Source: Trinickia diaoshuihuensis
GTDB taxonomy: Bacteria; Pseudomonadota; Gammaproteobacteria; Burkholderiales; Burkholderiaceae
Reading direction: 5' to 3'
Assembly (NCBI RefSeq): GCF_003390925.1
Contig: NZ_QUBS01000070.1
Coordinates: 1-48,740, forward strand
Length of the DNA stretch: 48,740 nt
Below, in pieces: positions 1 through 10,128 of this stretch; position 1 is the stretch's first letter, and every line of letters begins with the position of its first letter. The notes below the pieces were generated by a model, which was not told where the DNA came from, ran no database searches, and worked only from the letters and a program-made list of their open reading frames with translations. Made by a program: the position numbers and the translations under genes.

Positions 1-155
1 GGCGCGCGAGCGGACGGCGGCTCGCGCCGCGCGGCGGGCATCGGCGGCACGCTGGCGAGCATCGACGCGCCGCCCTCGACGCGATGGGCGCGCCAACCGG
101 CGACCGCGAGGCCGCCGTAAAGGAGCGCGGTGAGGGCATACAGTACAATATCCAT
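1..155 (-). CDS. Cytochrome c assembly (CcsA/YpjD-like) protein, N-terminus only
   Basis: The reading frame starts at the ATG whose complement is at 153-155 and runs off the left edge, so only about 51 residues are visible. They begin MDIVLYALTALLYGGLAVAG, a hydrophobic stretch that fits a first membrane segment, followed by a loop rich in Ala, Pro and Arg. In Burkholderia genomes the gene divergent from ffh is an inner-membrane cytochrome c assembly protein of the CcsA/HemX/YpjD family, and this N-terminus fits. The family call rests on position and on the membrane segment; the diagnostic Trp-rich heme-handling region lies outside the window. It is divergent from ffh with 94 bases between the starts. 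Confidence 0.6.
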   Translation of the reverse strand, partial: MDIVLYALTALLYGGLAVAGWRAHRVEGGASMLASVPPMPAARREPPSARA

Positions 156-249
156 GTTCCAAGTTTACACTAGGCCGCCGCACCCGCCCCGCTAGACAAT
201 AGAGAAGCGTGGGCCGGGCTGCCGCCGCTCAGCTCTTCCTACGGCTCCC

Positions 250-1617
250 ATGCTCGACACACTCACCCAACGGATGGCGCGCGTCGTCAAGACGCTGCGC
301 GGCGAAGCCCGCCTCACCGAATCGAATACGCAGGAAATGCTGCGCGAAGTGCGGCTCGCGCTGCTCGAAGCCGACGTGGCGCTGCCCGTCGTGCGCGATT
401 TCGTCGCCAAAGTCAAAGAAAAGGCGCTCGGCGAAGAAGTGCTGTCGAGCCTCTCGCCGGGGCAAGCGCTCGTATCGGTCGTGCAGCGCGAGCTCACGGC
501 GGTCATCGGCGGAGACTACGAGGGCCGCGCCGCGGAACTCAATCTTGCCGTCACGCCGCCCGCCGTCATCCTAATGGCCGGCCTCCAAGGCGCGGGTAAG
601 ACGACGACCTCGGGCAAGCTCGCGAAGCTTTTGCGCGAGAAGTACAAGAAGAAGGTGCTGACCGTTTCGTGCGACGTGTATCGCCCCGCCGCGATCGCCC
701 AGCTCAAGACGGTGACGGAACAAGTGGGGGCCGACTTCTTCCCATCGGAGCCGAATCAAAAGCCTGTCGATATCGCGCTCGCCGCGCTCGACTGGGCGAA
801 GCGTCATTACCACGACGTCTTGATCGTCGACACGGCCGGCCGGCTCGGTATCGACGAGGCGATGATGCAAGAGATCGCCGCGCTGCATGCGGCCGTCAAG
901 CCGGTCGAAACGCTGTTCGTCGTCGACGCGATGCTCGGCCAAGACGCCGTGAACACGGCCAAGGCGTTCAACGATGCACTGCCCCTGACGGGCGTCGTGC
1001 TGACCAAGCTCGACGGCGACTCGCGCGGCGGCGCGGCGCTATCGGTGCGCCACGTGACGGGTAAGCCGATCAAGTTCGTCGGGGTGGCCGAGAAGCTCGA
1101 CGGACTCGAAGTGTTCTACCCGGAGCGGATGGCGAACCGGATCCTCGGCATGGGCGACATCCTCGCCCTAGTCGAGGAAGCCCAGCGCAACGTCGACGTC
1201 AAAGCCGCGCAAAAGCTGGCGGACAAGGTCAAAAAGGGCGGCGACTTCGACCTGAACGACTTCCGCGCCCAGCTTTCGCAGATGAAGAACATGGGCGGCT
1301 TGTCCACGCTGATGGATAAATTGCCCGCGCAGTTTCAACAGGCCGCTGCCGGCGCGGACATGAGCCAGGCGGAAAAGCAAATGCGCCGGATGGAAGGCAT
1401 CATCAACTCGATGACGCCGGCCGAACGCGCGAAACCGGAGCTCATCAAGGCGACGCGCAAGCGCCGCATCGCCGCGGGAGCCGGTGTGCAGGTGCAGGAA
1501 GTGAACCGAATGCTCAATCAATACGAGCAGATGCGCACGATGATGAAAAAGCTCAAGGGCGGCAACCTGCAAAAAATGATGCGCGGCATGAAGGGGATGC
1601 TCCCAGGCATGCGTTAA
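250..1617 (+). CDS. ffh: Signal recognition particle protein Ffh
   Basis: Ffh is the SRP54 GTPase that, with 4.5S RNA, binds signal sequences on nascent chains and hands ribosomes to FtsY at the inner membrane. The 455-residue product has an N-terminal helical bundle (about 1-90), a G domain with P-loop GLQGAGKTTT at 111-120, DTAGR and TKLDGD motifs, and a Met-rich M domain after about 330 ending in MMRGMKGMLPGMR. The full family length is present. The ATG at 250 gives the N-terminus MLDTLTQRMARVVKTL typical of Burkholderia Ffh, although no clear ribosome binding site precedes it. The gene stands alone, divergent from the cytochrome assembly gene. Confidence 0.97.
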   Translation: MLDTLTQRMARVVKTLRGEARLTESNTQEMLREVRLALLEADVALPVVRDFVAKVKEKALGEEVLSSLSPGQALVSVVQRELTAVIGGDYEGRAAELNLAVTPPAVILMAGLQGAGKTTTSGKLAKLLREKYKKKVLTVSCDVYRPAAIAQLKTVTEQVGADFFPSEPNQKPVDIALAALDWAKRHYHDVLIVDTAGRLGIDEAMMQEIAALHAAVKPVETLFVVDAMLGQDAVNTAKAFNDALPLTGVVLTKLDGDSRGGAALSVRHVTGKPIKFVGVAEKLDGLEVFYPERMANRILGMGDILALVEEAQRNVDVKAAQKLADKVKKGGDFDLNDFRAQLSQMKNMGGLSTLMDKLPAQFQQAAAGADMSQAEKQMRRMEGIINSMTPAERAKPELIKATRKRRIAAGAGVQVQEVNRMLNQYEQMRTMMKKLKGGNLQKMMRGMKGMLPGMR

Positions 1618-1701
1618 GCGTGCGGGGGTTTATGCCGTGGCGCGATAGCGCGCGCCGCATCACACTCCTTGTATACAGTTAGTCACCGCAGGCACAACGC
1701 C

Positions 1702-2253
1702 ATGAATCGCGAAGAAGCCCTTCACATCTTTCGCCACTCCGAGGAAATCGTCTCGGCCTCGGAGGTCAACGCATCGATCGCGGCGATGGCCGGCGCCATC
1801 CGAACCGAGATCGGCGAGGACTTCCCGCTGCTGCTCTCCGTCATGGGCGGCGCGGCCGTCTTCACGGGCATGCTGCTACCGCATCTCGACTTCCCGCTCG
1901 AGTTCGACTACATCCATCTGACGCGCTACCGCAATACGACGCAAGGCAGCACCGATATGCAGTGGCGCGTAGCGCCCGCCGAATCGGTGAAGGAACGGGT
2001 CGTACTGGTGTTGGATGACATTCTCGACGAAGGAGAGACGATGGCCGCGATCCGCGACCGGATCTTGGCGATGGGGGCGAAGCGCTTCTTGAGCGCCGTG
2101 CTCTGCGAGAAACGCATCTCGAAAGCCAAACCGCTGCGTCCCGATTTCTGCGGTTTCGAAGTGCCCGACCGCTATGTATTCGGGTGCGGTATGGATGCAA
2201 AAGGCTACTGGCGCAACCTGCCGACGATCCGGGCGCTGACCGAAGGCGCCTGA
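1702..2253 (+). CDS. hpt: Hypoxanthine-guanine phosphoribosyltransferase
   Basis: This purine salvage enzyme transfers the phosphoribosyl group of PRPP to hypoxanthine or guanine in the cytoplasm. The 183-residue product carries the PRPP-binding motif VLVLDDILDEGETM in its second half and the conserved FVFGCGMD-like segment (here YVFGCGMDAKGYWRNLP) near the C-terminus. I chose the ATG at 1702 (MNREEALHIF) instead of an upstream TTG at 1669, because the extra residues look like untranslated leader. TATACA at 1672-1677 could be a -10 box, but no matching -35 is visible. It converges on proS across a hairpin. The choice of preferred base (hypoxanthine or guanine) cannot be read from sequence. 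Confidence 0.9.
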   Translation: MNREEALHIFRHSEEIVSASEVNASIAAMAGAIRTEIGEDFPLLLSVMGGAAVFTGMLLPHLDFPLEFDYIHLTRYRNTTQGSTDMQWRVAPAESVKERVVLVLDDILDEGETMAAIRDRILAMGAKRFLSAVLCEKRISKAKPLRPDFCGFEVPDRYVFGCGMDAKGYWRNLPTIRALTEGA

Positions 2254-2278
2254 GCCGCCCCCCCGGCGAGGGGGCGGC
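2254..2278. terminator. Convergent hairpin between hpt and proS
   Basis: A 9-base perfect stem, GCCGCCCCC at 2254-2262 and GGGGGCGGC at 2270-2278, lies one base after the hpt stop. Only TT follows on the plus strand and no T-run on the minus strand, so intrinsic termination would be weak. Its place between two convergent genes supports a shared terminator. Confidence 0.55.
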
Positions 2279-2305
2279 TTCAGCCGCGCTTACGGCTGCG
2301 CCGGC

Positions 2306-4042
2306 TCAGCGCGCGAGCGCTGCGCGGATCTTCTCGGCGGCAAAGCCCGCCGCTTGTTCGATCGGCACGAGCGTCGGCTCGGCATCGCGCCGGCCCTGAT
2401 ACTCGACCTTACCTTCCTTGAGCCCGCGATCGCCGATCACGAGACGATGCGGCACGCCGATCAGTTCCCAATCCGCGAACATGACGCCGGGGCGCTCGCC
2501 GCGATCGTCGAGAATCACGTCGACCCCGGCTTCGCTCAACTGGGCGTAAAGCTTATCGGTTTGCTCGCGAACGCTCTCGCTGCGGTCGTACCCCATCGGG
2601 CACAGCACCACCTCGAACGGCGCGATCGCCTCGGGCCAGATAATGCCTCGATCATCGAAATTCTGTTCGATCGCCGCGCCGAGAATGCGCGTAATGCCGA
2701 TGCCGTAGCAGCCCATCACCATCGGCTGCGGCTTGCCGTTTTCGTCGAGGAACGTCGCGCCCATCGCCTCCGAGTACTTCGTGCCGAGTTGGAACACGTG
2801 GCCCACTTCGATGCCGCGGCAGATTTCGATCTGCCCCTTGCCGTCAGGCGACGGATCGCCGGGCCGCACGTTGCGGATATCGGCCACCTCGGGCTCGGGT
2901 AGATCGCGGCCCCAATTCACGCCGGTCGTGTGGTAGTCCACTTCGTTGGAGCCGACGACGAAATCGCTCATGTTCGCCACAGTGCGATCGGCCACCACTT
3001 TCACGGGCTTTTTCGTGCCGATCGGCCCGAGGTAGCCCGGCGGCGTGCCGAACCACTCCACGATTTCAGCCTCCGTCGCAAAGCGAAAACCCGCCAGCCC
3101 GGGCAGCTTGCCCACCTTTACTTCGTTCAGATCGTGATCGCCGCGCAGCATCAAGAGCCAGATCGTCGGCTCGGCGCCTTCGTTGTCCGTCGCCAGGATG
3201 ATCGACTTGATCGTCCGTTCGAGCGGGATGCCGAGAAACTCCGCGACCGCTTCGCATTTGGCCTTGCCCGGCGTCGCCGTCTTTTGCATCGCCTCCCGCG
3301 GCGCGGCACGTTCGGCGTACAACGGCAGCGCCTCGGCGGCCTCGACGTTGGCTGCGAAATCGGATGCCGGACAGTAAGCGATATCGTCCTCGCCCGTGGC
3401 CGCGATCACGTGAAATTCCTGCGAGCGATTGCCGCCGATCGAGCCGCTATCGGCGTTCACCGCGCGGAACTCGAGCCCGATGCGCGTGAAGATCCGCACA
3501 TAGGCGTCGAACATCTTGCGATACGACTCTTGCAGTCCCGCCTGGTCCTTGTCGAACGAATAGGCGTCCTTCATCGTGAACTCGCGCCCGCGCATCACCC
3601 CGAAGCGCGGCCGAATCTCGTCGCGGAACTTCGTTTGGATCTGATAGAAGTTCACCGGCATCTGCCGGTAGCTCTTGATCTGATTGCGGGCGATGTCGGT
3701 GACCACCTCTTCGTGCGTCGGTCCGATCACGAACTCGCTTTGCTTGCGATCTTTGAAGCGCAGCAGTTCCGGCCCGTATTGCACCCAGCGCCCGGACTCC
3801 TGCCACAATTCGGCCGGCTGCACGGCAGGCATGAGAAGTTCGAGCGCGCCGGCGCGATCCATTTCCTCGCGCACGATGGCCTCGACCTTACGAATCGAGC
3901 GCAGTCCGACCGGCAGGTAGCTATAGATGCCGCCCGCGACGCGCCGGATCATGCCCGCGCGCAACATCAACTTGTGGCTGACGACTTCCGCGTCCGCCGG
4001 AGCTTCCTTCAGGGTGCCGATAAAGAAACGTGAGGCTTTCAT
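2306..4042 (-). CDS. proS: Prolyl-tRNA synthetase (bacterial long form)
   Basis: ProS charges tRNA-Pro with proline in the cytoplasm. The 578-residue product is the bacterial-type class II enzyme. The N-terminal catalytic half includes the motif-2 region [17 protein letters not shown] YbaK-like editing insertion follows (about 230-385), which in this family clears mischarged Ala-tRNA-Pro. Motif 3 is [10 protein letters not shown], and an anticodon-binding domain sits at the C-terminus. Length is typical. The start [15 protein letters not shown] is the family N-terminus. TACAAT (complement of 4101-4106) lies about 60 bases upstream as a possible -10 without a clear -35. A tRNA-Pro gene also lies in this window at 10044. 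Confidence 0.97.
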   Translation of the reverse strand: MKASRFFIGTLKEAPADAEVVSHKLMLRAGMIRRVAGGIYSYLPVGLRSIRKVEAIVREEMDRAGALELLMPAVQPAELWQESGRWVQYGPELLRFKDRKQSEFVIGPTHEEVVTDIARNQIKSYRQMPVNFYQIQTKFRDEIRPRFGVMRGREFTMKDAYSFDKDQAGLQESYRKMFDAYVRIFTRIGLEFRAVNADSGSIGGNRSQEFHVIAATGEDDIAYCPASDFAANVEAAEALPLYAERAAPREAMQKTATPGKAKCEAVAEFLGIPLERTIKSIILATDNEGAEPTIWLLMLRGDHDLNEVKVGKLPGLAGFRFATEAEIVEWFGTPPGYLGPIGTKKPVKVVADRTVANMSDFVVGSNEVDYHTTGVNWGRDLPEPEVADIRNVRPGDPSPDGKGQIEICRGIEVGHVFQLGTKYSEAMGATFLDENGKPQPMVMGCYGIGITRILGAAIEQNFDDRGIIWPEAIAPFEVVLCPMGYDRSESVREQTDKLYAQLSEAGVDVILDDRGERPGVMFADWELIGVPHRLVIGDRGLKEGKVEYQGRRDAEPTLVPIEQAAGFAAEKIRAALAR

Positions 4043-4230
4043 TCAACGATTTTCCAAAAGCGACAGCCCGCAGCGAGCCGCCGAAAGAAGGGAACGAGTG
4101 ATTGTAGGGCATCGGCCGGAGCCGCCGCGCAGATGGCTTCATAACCGACGCGCGACGCGATTCATCAGACAAGTCATCGGCGCGCCAGGGCACGATTGTT
4201 GCCGTGTCCGAACCCTTATGGTGCATGCCG

Positions 4231-4259
4231 ATGCCAAAGGCTCGTTATCTGTTTATAAT
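4231..4259 (+). promoter_or_regulatory. Sigma70-type promoter for rppH
   Basis: ATGCCA at 4231-4236 (4 of 6 to TTGACA) and a perfect TATAAT at 4254-4259 are separated by 17 bases. Transcription would start near 4266, leaving a leader of about 27 bases that contains AAGGTGG ahead of the rppH ATG. The segment is clearly more AT-rich than its surroundings. Confidence 0.7.
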
Positions 4260-4292
4260 CAAAGCAATTTTAAAGGATTCGAAGGTGGTTGT

Positions 4293-4934
4293 ATGCTTGA
4301 TCGCGAAGGCTTTCGCCCGAACGTCGGCATCATCCTCTTGAACGCGCACAACGAGGTGTTTTGGGGTAAGCGGCTGCGTGAACATTCCTGGCAGTTTCCG
4401 CAAGGGGGCATCAAGTATGGCGAGACCCCCTTGCAAGCGATGTATCGGGAGTTACACGAAGAAACCGGCTTGCGCCCCGAACACGTCAAGATCATCGGTC
4501 GCACGCGCGACTGGTTGCGTTATGAGGTGCCCGACAAGTTCATCAAGCGCGAAGTACGCGGCCACTACCGCGGCCAGAAACAAATCTGGTTCTTGCTTCG
4601 GATGGTCGGGCGCGACTGCGACATCTGCCTGCGCGCCACCGATCACCCGGAATTCGATGCTTGGCGTTGGAACGAGTATTGGGTTCCGCTCGACGCCGTG
4701 ATCGAGTTCAAGCGGGATGTCTATCAATTGGCGCTGACGGAACTGTCGCGCTTTCTGCGGCGCGCCGTACCGCGCACGGAAAAGCAGCCGCGCGGACCGC
4801 AGCACGGCGGGCGTTATCCGCGCATGTCGCCCTCGGCGCAACTTCCGGCGGCCGGCGGTACGCCCTTGCAGGCGACCAACGGCAGCGCGGACGCATCGCC
4901 CTACTCCACGCCGAGTTTCATCCTGCCCGACTAA
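4293..4934 (+). CDS. rppH: RNA pyrophosphohydrolase RppH (Nudix)
   Basis: RppH removes pyrophosphate from 5'-triphosphate mRNA ends and so triggers 5'-monophosphate-dependent decay by RNase E. The 213-residue product starts [17 protein letters not shown]. Its Nudix box lies at residues 38-60 (GG, GE at 43-44, RELHEETG at 52-59), with the WQFPQGG lead-in typical of RppH. The catalytic core ends near residue 155 (LSRFLRR). The remaining roughly 55 residues are a Pro/Ala/Gln-rich tail of low complexity, as in other Burkholderia versions. The ATG at 4293 is preferred over upstream in-frame starts because a promoter and ribosome binding site lie just before it. Confidence 0.93.
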   Translation: MLDREGFRPNVGIILLNAHNEVFWGKRLREHSWQFPQGGIKYGETPLQAMYRELHEETGLRPEHVKIIGRTRDWLRYEVPDKFIKREVRGHYRGQKQIWFLLRMVGRDCDICLRATDHPEFDAWRWNEYWVPLDAVIEFKRDVYQLALTELSRFLRRAVPRTEKQPRGPQHGGRYPRMSPSAQLPAAGGTPLQATNGSADASPYSTPSFILPD

Positions 4935-5046
4935 CCGGATCCGCCGCCCAAGCGGCGCCCCCGCGCATATCGCTCGCGCGAGCGTGCGCGCGGGCGCTAT
5001 CATTCGGGTCTCACAATCTTTGTGCCCGATCACCGAGGTACCTACA

Positions 5047-5601
5047 TTGAAAGCGATCGCTCTCGCACTGGCCTGCGTGGCCGGCAGCGGCATCCTGGCC
5101 GCCTGCTCGCACATGCCCGCCAACCCCAAAGACGACTCCACGTTTCAGTACTTGCTCGACCGTAAGTCGGAATGGAAGGAAGACAAGGTCGAAACGCTGC
5201 CGCCGTTGCCGAGCGAGCATGATTTGATCGCGTTCGACGTATCTCAAAACTCACCGTTGCATTACGCGGTGGATGCGAAGTCGCTGAACGTCGGCTCCGA
5301 CGGGGTGGTGCGCTATACGGTCGTCATCACGAGCCCGAGCGGCGCGCGTAACGTCAATTACGAGGGGATTCGCTGCGACACGTACGAGTGGCGGCTCTAC
5401 GCCGGTTTGAATGCCGATCACGACGGCTGGGATCGCTCCGTCGCCAACGACTGGACGCGGATCGAAAACGGCAACCTCAACGCCTATCAAGCGTCGCTCT
5501 ATCAGGACTACTTCTGCGCCAGCAAAATGGTGACGGGCAACGCGAAGACGATCGTCAACAATATGCGATTCAATCGCACCGCCACGTCGATCAGGCAATG
5601 A
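5047..5601 (+). CDS. CNP1-like family lipoprotein
   Basis: The product is 184 residues with a TTG start at 5047. GAGG sits about ten bases upstream. The N-terminus MKAIALALACVAGSGILAAC is a lipoprotein signal peptide with lipobox LAAC, and Cys20 would be lipidated after cleavage by signal peptidase II. The mature part resembles the CNP1-like family of betaproteobacteria, with the conserved segment YEGIRCDTYEWRLYA and a paired Cys near the C-terminus (DYFCASK), which could form a disulfide in the periplasm. Its function is unknown to me. It lies alone between rppH and a terminator shared with proB. Confidence 0.75.
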   Translation: MKAIALALACVAGSGILAACSHMPANPKDDSTFQYLLDRKSEWKEDKVETLPPLPSEHDLIAFDVSQNSPLHYAVDAKSLNVGSDGVVRYTVVITSPSGARNVNYEGIRCDTYEWRLYAGLNADHDGWDRSVANDWTRIENGNLNAYQASLYQDYFCASKMVTGNAKTIVNNMRFNRTATSIRQ

Positions 5602-5644
5602 CGTTGGACGCCGGCGTCTGGCTACGCTGGCATCGCCGCGCATG

Positions 5645-5682
5645 AAAACGCCCGCGTGCTCAACGGAGCATGCGGGCGTTAT
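5645..5682 (-). terminator. Terminator of proB, possibly bidirectional
   Basis: AACGCCCGC at 5647-5655 pairs with GCGGGCGTT at 5672-5680, and inner TGCT/AGCA bases extend the stem past a one-base mismatch. On the minus strand the stem is followed by TTTTC, so it should terminate proB. On the plus strand it follows the CNP1-like gene with only a short T tract. Confidence 0.8.
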
Positions 5683-5705
5683 TCGAACAGCGACTGAGCG
5701 CCGCC

Positions 5706-6824
5706 TCAGATGACGACTAAGTTGTCGCGGTGGATCAACACCGGCTCGAGCATATAGCCAAGGATCGATTCGATCTCGGTGCTCGGGCGGCGCCTGATCA
5801 GCATGGTCTCCGCACTGCTGTAGTTCGTCAGCCCACGCGCCACCTCGCGGCCGGTCAAACTCACGCAAGCGATCACTTCGCCGCGCGCGAATGCGCCTTG
5901 CACGTCGACGACCCCGATCGGTAGCAAGCTCTTGCCGCCGACGGTCAGCTTTTCCACGGCGCCGTCGTCGATGACGACGTGTCCGCGCACTTGCAGATGA
6001 TCGGCCATCCACTGTTTGCGCGCCGCCAGCCGTGCCGTGCGGGCGACGAGTTGCGTTCCGATCGCCTCGCCCGTGGCGAGGCGCGTCAACACGTCGGGCT
6101 CGCGGCCGCTCGCGATCACCGTGTTCGCGCCGCTGCCGGCCGCGCGCTTGGCCGCCAGGATTTTCGTCAGCATGCCGCCGCGGCCGATGGCCGACCCCGC
6201 GCCGCCGGCCATCGCTTCGAGCTCGGGGGCGCCGGCATCGGCCTGGCCGACGAGTTCGGCCGCCGGATCCTTGCGCGGATCGGCCGTAAACAAGCCCTGC
6301 TGATCGGTGAGGATGATGAGCGCATCGCCTTCGATCAGGTTCGCGACCAGCGCGCCTAGCGTGTCGTTGTCGCCGAATTTGATTTCGTCGGTCACGACCG
6401 TGTCGTTTTCGTTGATGATCGGCACGACACCCAAGCGCAGCAACGTCAAGAGCGTCGAGCGCGCGTTCAAGTAGCGCTCGCGGTCGGCCAAGTCCGCATG
6501 CGTGAGAAGAATCTGCGCCGTCCGTATGCCGTACTCGGCGAAGCGGCTTTCGTAGACCTGAGCCAGTCCCATTTGGCCTACCGCGGCGGCGGCCTGCAAT
6601 TCGTCGATTTCACGCGGACGCTTGGTCCAGCCCAGACGCTGCATGCCCTCGGCGATCGCGCCGGAGCTGACGAGCACGACCTCTTTGCCGCGTTCGCGCA
6701 ACTGCGCGATTTGCGCCGCCCAGCGGCCGATCGCCGCTTGATCGAGGCCGCGCCCCTCGTTCGTCACGAGGCTCGATCCCACCTTTACCACCAAGCGCTT
6801 CGAATCCGCGATGACAGAGCGCAT
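5706..6824 (-). CDS. proB: Glutamate 5-kinase
   Basis: ProB phosphorylates L-glutamate with ATP, the first and feedback-inhibited step of proline synthesis. The 372-residue product starts [20 protein letters not shown] at the ATG complementary to 6822-6824. The amino-acid kinase domain (about 1-260) includes VKVGSSL, the glutamate-binding stretch PIINENDTV, and the GRGGM segment [19 protein letters not shown]-terminal PUA domain (about 280-372) is present, as in the E. coli enzyme. A longer upstream frame is open but begins in the obgE-proB spacer and looks non-coding. It lies 92 bases downstream of obgE in the same direction. Confidence 0.95.
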   Translation of the reverse strand: MRSVIADSKRLVVKVGSSLVTNEGRGLDQAAIGRWAAQIAQLRERGKEVVLVSSGAIAEGMQRLGWTKRPREIDELQAAAAVGQMGLAQVYESRFAEYGIRTAQILLTHADLADRERYLNARSTLLTLLRLGVVPIINENDTVVTDEIKFGDNDTLGALVANLIEGDALIILTDQQGLFTADPRKDPAAELVGQADAGAPELEAMAGGAGSAIGRGGMLTKILAAKRAAGSGANTVIASGREPDVLTRLATGEAIGTQLVARTARLAARKQWMADHLQVRGHVVIDDGAVEKLTVGGKSLLPIGVVDVQGAFARGEVIACVSLTGREVARGLTNYSSAETMLIRRRPSTEIESILGYMLEPVLIHRDNLVVI

Positions 6825-6883
6825 CGTGCGAAAGTCTCCATGAATGATCGGTGAGCCCGCCGTCAACAGTCGGGCGGCGGTGA

Positions 6884-6903
6884 GCGCCGGCCGCTGCCGG
6901 CGC
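6884..6903 (-). other. Hairpin in the obgE-proB spacer
   Basis: GCGCCGGC (6884-6891) and GCCGGCGC (6896-6903) form a perfect 8-base stem with a 4-base loop, 14 bases after the obgE stop and 60 bases before the proB start. No T-run follows on the minus strand, so it is more likely an mRNA-stability or partial-attenuation element than a full terminator. Confidence 0.4.
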
Positions 6904-6916
6904 CCTGGGCAAAACG

Positions 6917-8023
<1,107 letters not shown>

Positions 8024-8110
8024 CTATCGCTCCGTCCCGTGTTTACCGTATTTTGCCGCTTGGCTAGCGCGCCCGCACCTTGGCCGCGCATAAAAACCGG
8101 CGCACAGAAG

Positions 8111-8145
8111 AAAAAAGGCCCCGCCAACCACGCGGGGCCTTTTTA
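8111..8145 (-). terminator. Terminator after rpmA
   Basis: AAAAAGGCCCCG (8112-8123 region) and CGGGGCCTTTTT (8133-8144 region) form a strong GC stem flanked by A and T runs on both sides. On the minus strand it follows rpmA and ends in a T-run, giving a classic Rho-independent terminator ahead of obgE. Confidence 0.85.
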
Positions 8146-8172
8146 CTGTGTCGCTCCCGTGTCTGATCGATC

Positions 8173-8436
8173 TCAGACCGCTGCCGGGAGGACGACGACC
8201 GTATGCTTCTTGTCGGCGCCTTTCGTCGTGAACTTGACGTGGCCGTCGACCAACGCGAACAGCGTGTGGTCCTTGCCCATGCCGACGTTATCGCCAGCAT
8301 GCATGCGCGTGCCGCGTTGGCGCACGATGATGCCGCCCGCGTTGATCGCTTGGCCGCCGTACACCTTGACGCCGAGGCGCTTCGACTCGGAGTCGCGGCC
8401 GTTGCGGGAAGACCCGCCTGCTTTTTTGTGTGCCAT
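8173..8436 (-). CDS. rpmA: 50S ribosomal protein L27
   Basis: L27 sits next to the peptidyl transferase centre of the large subunit, and its N-terminal tail reaches towards the P-site tRNA. The 87-residue product starts [20 protein letters not shown], the standard Gram-negative form without the cleavable Firmicute leader. The [16 protein letters not shown] and [17 protein letters not shown] segments are all conserved. It is 24 bases downstream of rplU in the same transcript and is followed by a strong terminator. Confidence 0.98.
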   Translation of the reverse strand: MAHKKAGGSSRNGRDSESKRLGVKVYGGQAINAGGIIVRQRGTRMHAGDNVGMGKDHTLFALVDGHVKFTTKGADKKHTVVVLPAAV

Positions 8437-8460
8437 CTGATAGCTCCTGAACCGGTGCGC

Positions 8461-8772
8461 TTACGCGTTGATCGCGTCGATGCGCAGTTCGGTATAGTTC
8501 TGGCGGTGACCTTGGTGCTTCTGATAGTGCTTCCGGCGACGCATCTTGAAGATCGTCACTTTGGCGTGCCGCCCATGCGATACGACGGTAGCCTTGACGG
8601 AAGCCCCACCCACCAGCGGCGTACCGAACTTAATCGATTCGCCTTCGCCTACCGCGAGAACCTGGTCGAGCGTGATTTCAGCGTCAATGTCTGCCGGTAT
8701 CTGTTCTACTTTCAATTTTTCGCCGACAGCAACTTTGTACTGCTTGCCGCCGGTTTTTATGACCGCGTACAT
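8461..8772 (-). CDS. rplU: 50S ribosomal protein L21
   Basis: L21 binds 23S rRNA in the large subunit. The 103-residue product starts [20 protein letters not shown] at the ATG complementary to 8770-8772, with GTGAGG a few bases upstream. The C-terminal [20 protein letters not shown] block is the conserved rRNA-binding end. It is the first gene of rplU-rpmA, driven by the promoter at 8875-8903, with a leader of about 95 bases that contains two short hairpins. Confidence 0.98.
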   Translation of the reverse strand: MYAVIKTGGKQYKVAVGEKLKVEQIPADIDAEITLDQVLAVGEGESIKFGTPLVGGASVKATVVSHGRHAKVTIFKMRRRKHYQKHQGHRQNYTELRIDAINA

Positions 8773-8849
8773 TGAGAACCTCACTCTGTGTGCGCCGCGC
8801 GCACTTTGCGCCGACGCTTTTTTCAAACCTACCTACTGCTCTTCTTTTC

Positions 8850-8864
8850 CACGCACCGTGCGTG
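8850..8864 (-). promoter_or_regulatory. Hairpin near the 5' end of the rplU leader
   Basis: CACGCACCGTGCGTG is an inverted repeat (6-base stem CACGCA/TGCGTG, loop CCG). It would lie a few bases after the transcription start predicted from the rplU promoter. A second small hairpin (GCGCA/TGCGC) lies near 8804. The role is unknown; ribosomal-protein autoregulation is only a guess. Confidence 0.4.
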
Positions 8865-8874
8865 AAAACGCGTG

Positions 8875-8903
8875 ATTATACATGGAGTTAGCGGCGCGGT
8901 CAA
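8875..8903 (-). promoter_or_regulatory. Strong sigma70 promoter for rplU-rpmA
   Basis: Read on the minus strand, TTGACC (complement of 8898-8903) and a perfect TATAAT (complement of 8875-8880) are exactly 17 bases apart. This is the best-matching promoter in the window and fits a highly expressed ribosomal-protein operon. Transcription would start near 8868. Confidence 0.85.
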
Positions 8904-8978
8904 AGCAGGCGTTCGTCCGCCGCGCGTGCGTGCGCGCCCGGGCGCGCCGCCTGGCCCCTCGGGCAGCCGCATAACCTT

Positions 8979-8984
8979 TATAAT
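8979..8984 (+). promoter_or_regulatory. -10 element of ispB
   Basis: A perfect TATAAT lies 26 bases before the ispB ATG, in a divergent region shared with rplU. No good -35 is found 16-18 bases upstream. The predicted leader is about 20 bases with no obvious Shine-Dalgarno sequence. Confidence 0.55.
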
Positions 8985-9010
8985 CCGCGGCATCACACCA
9001 TTTTCTCATC

Positions 9011-10003
9011 ATGTCGTCGACCGCCACCTCTTCCCCCAGCGCCGCCAACTTGCTCGCCCCGATTTCGGAGGACATGGAGCAAGTCAATCGCGTCATTCGG
9101 CAACGTTTGGCCTCCGAGGTGATGCTCATCAACCAGATCTCGGAATACATCATCGGCGCCGGCGGCAAGCGGCTGCGCCCCGCGCTGCTATTGCTCGTGG
9201 CGCGCGCGCTCGGCGACGCGACGGGCCACCGGCACGAGCTCGCGGCGATCGTGGAGTTTATCCATACGGCGACGCTGCTGCACGACGACGTGGTCGACGA
9301 ATCCGATCTTCGGCGCGGCCGCCAGACCGCGAACGCGCTGTTCGGCAATGCCGCGAGCGTGCTCGTGGGCGATTTTCTCTACTCCCGTTCGTTCCAGATG
9401 ATGGTCGGCATCGGCAAGATGCGCATCATGGAAATCCTTGCCGAAGCCACGAACATCATCTCCGAAGGCGAAGTGCTGCAATTGCTCAACATGCATGACG
9501 CCGATGTGGACGAAGCGCGCTACATGCAGGTCATTCGCTACAAGACGGCGAAGCTGTTCGAGGCGGCCGCCCAGCTCGGCGCCGTGATCTCGGGGGTCGA
9601 CGCGAAGACGGAGGCCGCGGCGGCCGAGTTCGGCCGGCGCATCGGCACGGCATTCCAGATCATGGACGACTGGCTCGATTACACGGGCACGGCCGAATCG
9701 ATGGGCAAGAACGCCGGCGACGATCTGCGCGAAGGCAAGCCTACGCTGCCGCTGATCTATTTGATCGAGCGCGGCACGCCGGAACAATCGGCGCTGGCGC
9801 GCGAGGCGATCGAGCAAGGCGGCACGGACCGCTTCGAGACGATCTTCGAAGCGATTTCGTCTTCGGGCGCGCTCGATCACACGCTCGAATGCGCGAAGCG
9901 CGAGGCGCAGGCGGCCGCGGATGCAATTTCTTCGTTCCCGGATTCCATTTACAAAGAAAGCCTGCTAGAATTATGTTTTTACTCGACGGCCCGCCAGTCT
10001 TGA
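9011..10003 (+). CDS. ispB: Polyprenyl (octaprenyl) diphosphate synthase
   Basis: This trans-isoprenyl diphosphate synthase extends farnesyl diphosphate with isopentenyl diphosphate to make the side chain of ubiquinone. The 330-residue product has both Asp-rich motifs, DDVVDESD (first) and DDWLD (second), plus the GGKRLRP substrate-binding segment near residue 50. Octaprenyl length is inferred from Burkholderia making ubiquinone-8; it cannot be read from the sequence alone. The start MSSTATSSPSAANLLAPISEDM gives normal length. The gene ends 40 bases before tRNA-Pro. Coq7, acting later in the same pathway, lies at 42452. Confidence 0.93.
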   Translation: MSSTATSSPSAANLLAPISEDMEQVNRVIRQRLASEVMLINQISEYIIGAGGKRLRPALLLLVARALGDATGHRHELAAIVEFIHTATLLHDDVVDESDLRRGRQTANALFGNAASVLVGDFLYSRSFQMMVGIGKMRIMEILAEATNIISEGEVLQLLNMHDADVDEARYMQVIRYKTAKLFEAAAQLGAVISGVDAKTEAAAAEFGRRIGTAFQIMDDWLDYTGTAESMGKNAGDDLREGKPTLPLIYLIERGTPEQSALAREAIEQGGTDRFETIFEAISSSGALDHTLECAKREAQAAADAISSFPDSIYKESLLELCFYSTARQS

Positions 10004-10043
10004 ACGAGACTGATCTGCCGGAAGAGTCCAAGCAGTGACAATT

Positions 10044-10120
10044 CGGGGTGTAGCTTAGCCTGGTAGAGCGCTACGTTCGGGACGTAGAGGCCGGAGGTTC
10101 GAATCCTCTCACCCCGACCA
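10044..10120 (+). tRNA. tRNA-Pro, anticodon CGG
   Basis: The 77-base gene folds as a standard cloverleaf: acceptor CGGGGTG paired with CACCCCG, D arm with GCTTAGCCTGGTAGAGC, anticodon stem CTACG/CGTAG around loop TTCGGGA (anticodon CGG, reading CCG), and T arm GGAGG-TTCGAAT-CCTCT. The discriminator A and CCA end are encoded. CCG is a common proline codon in this high-GC genome. It lies 40 bases after ispB. Confidence 0.97.
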
Positions 10121-10128
10121 GAATTTTG

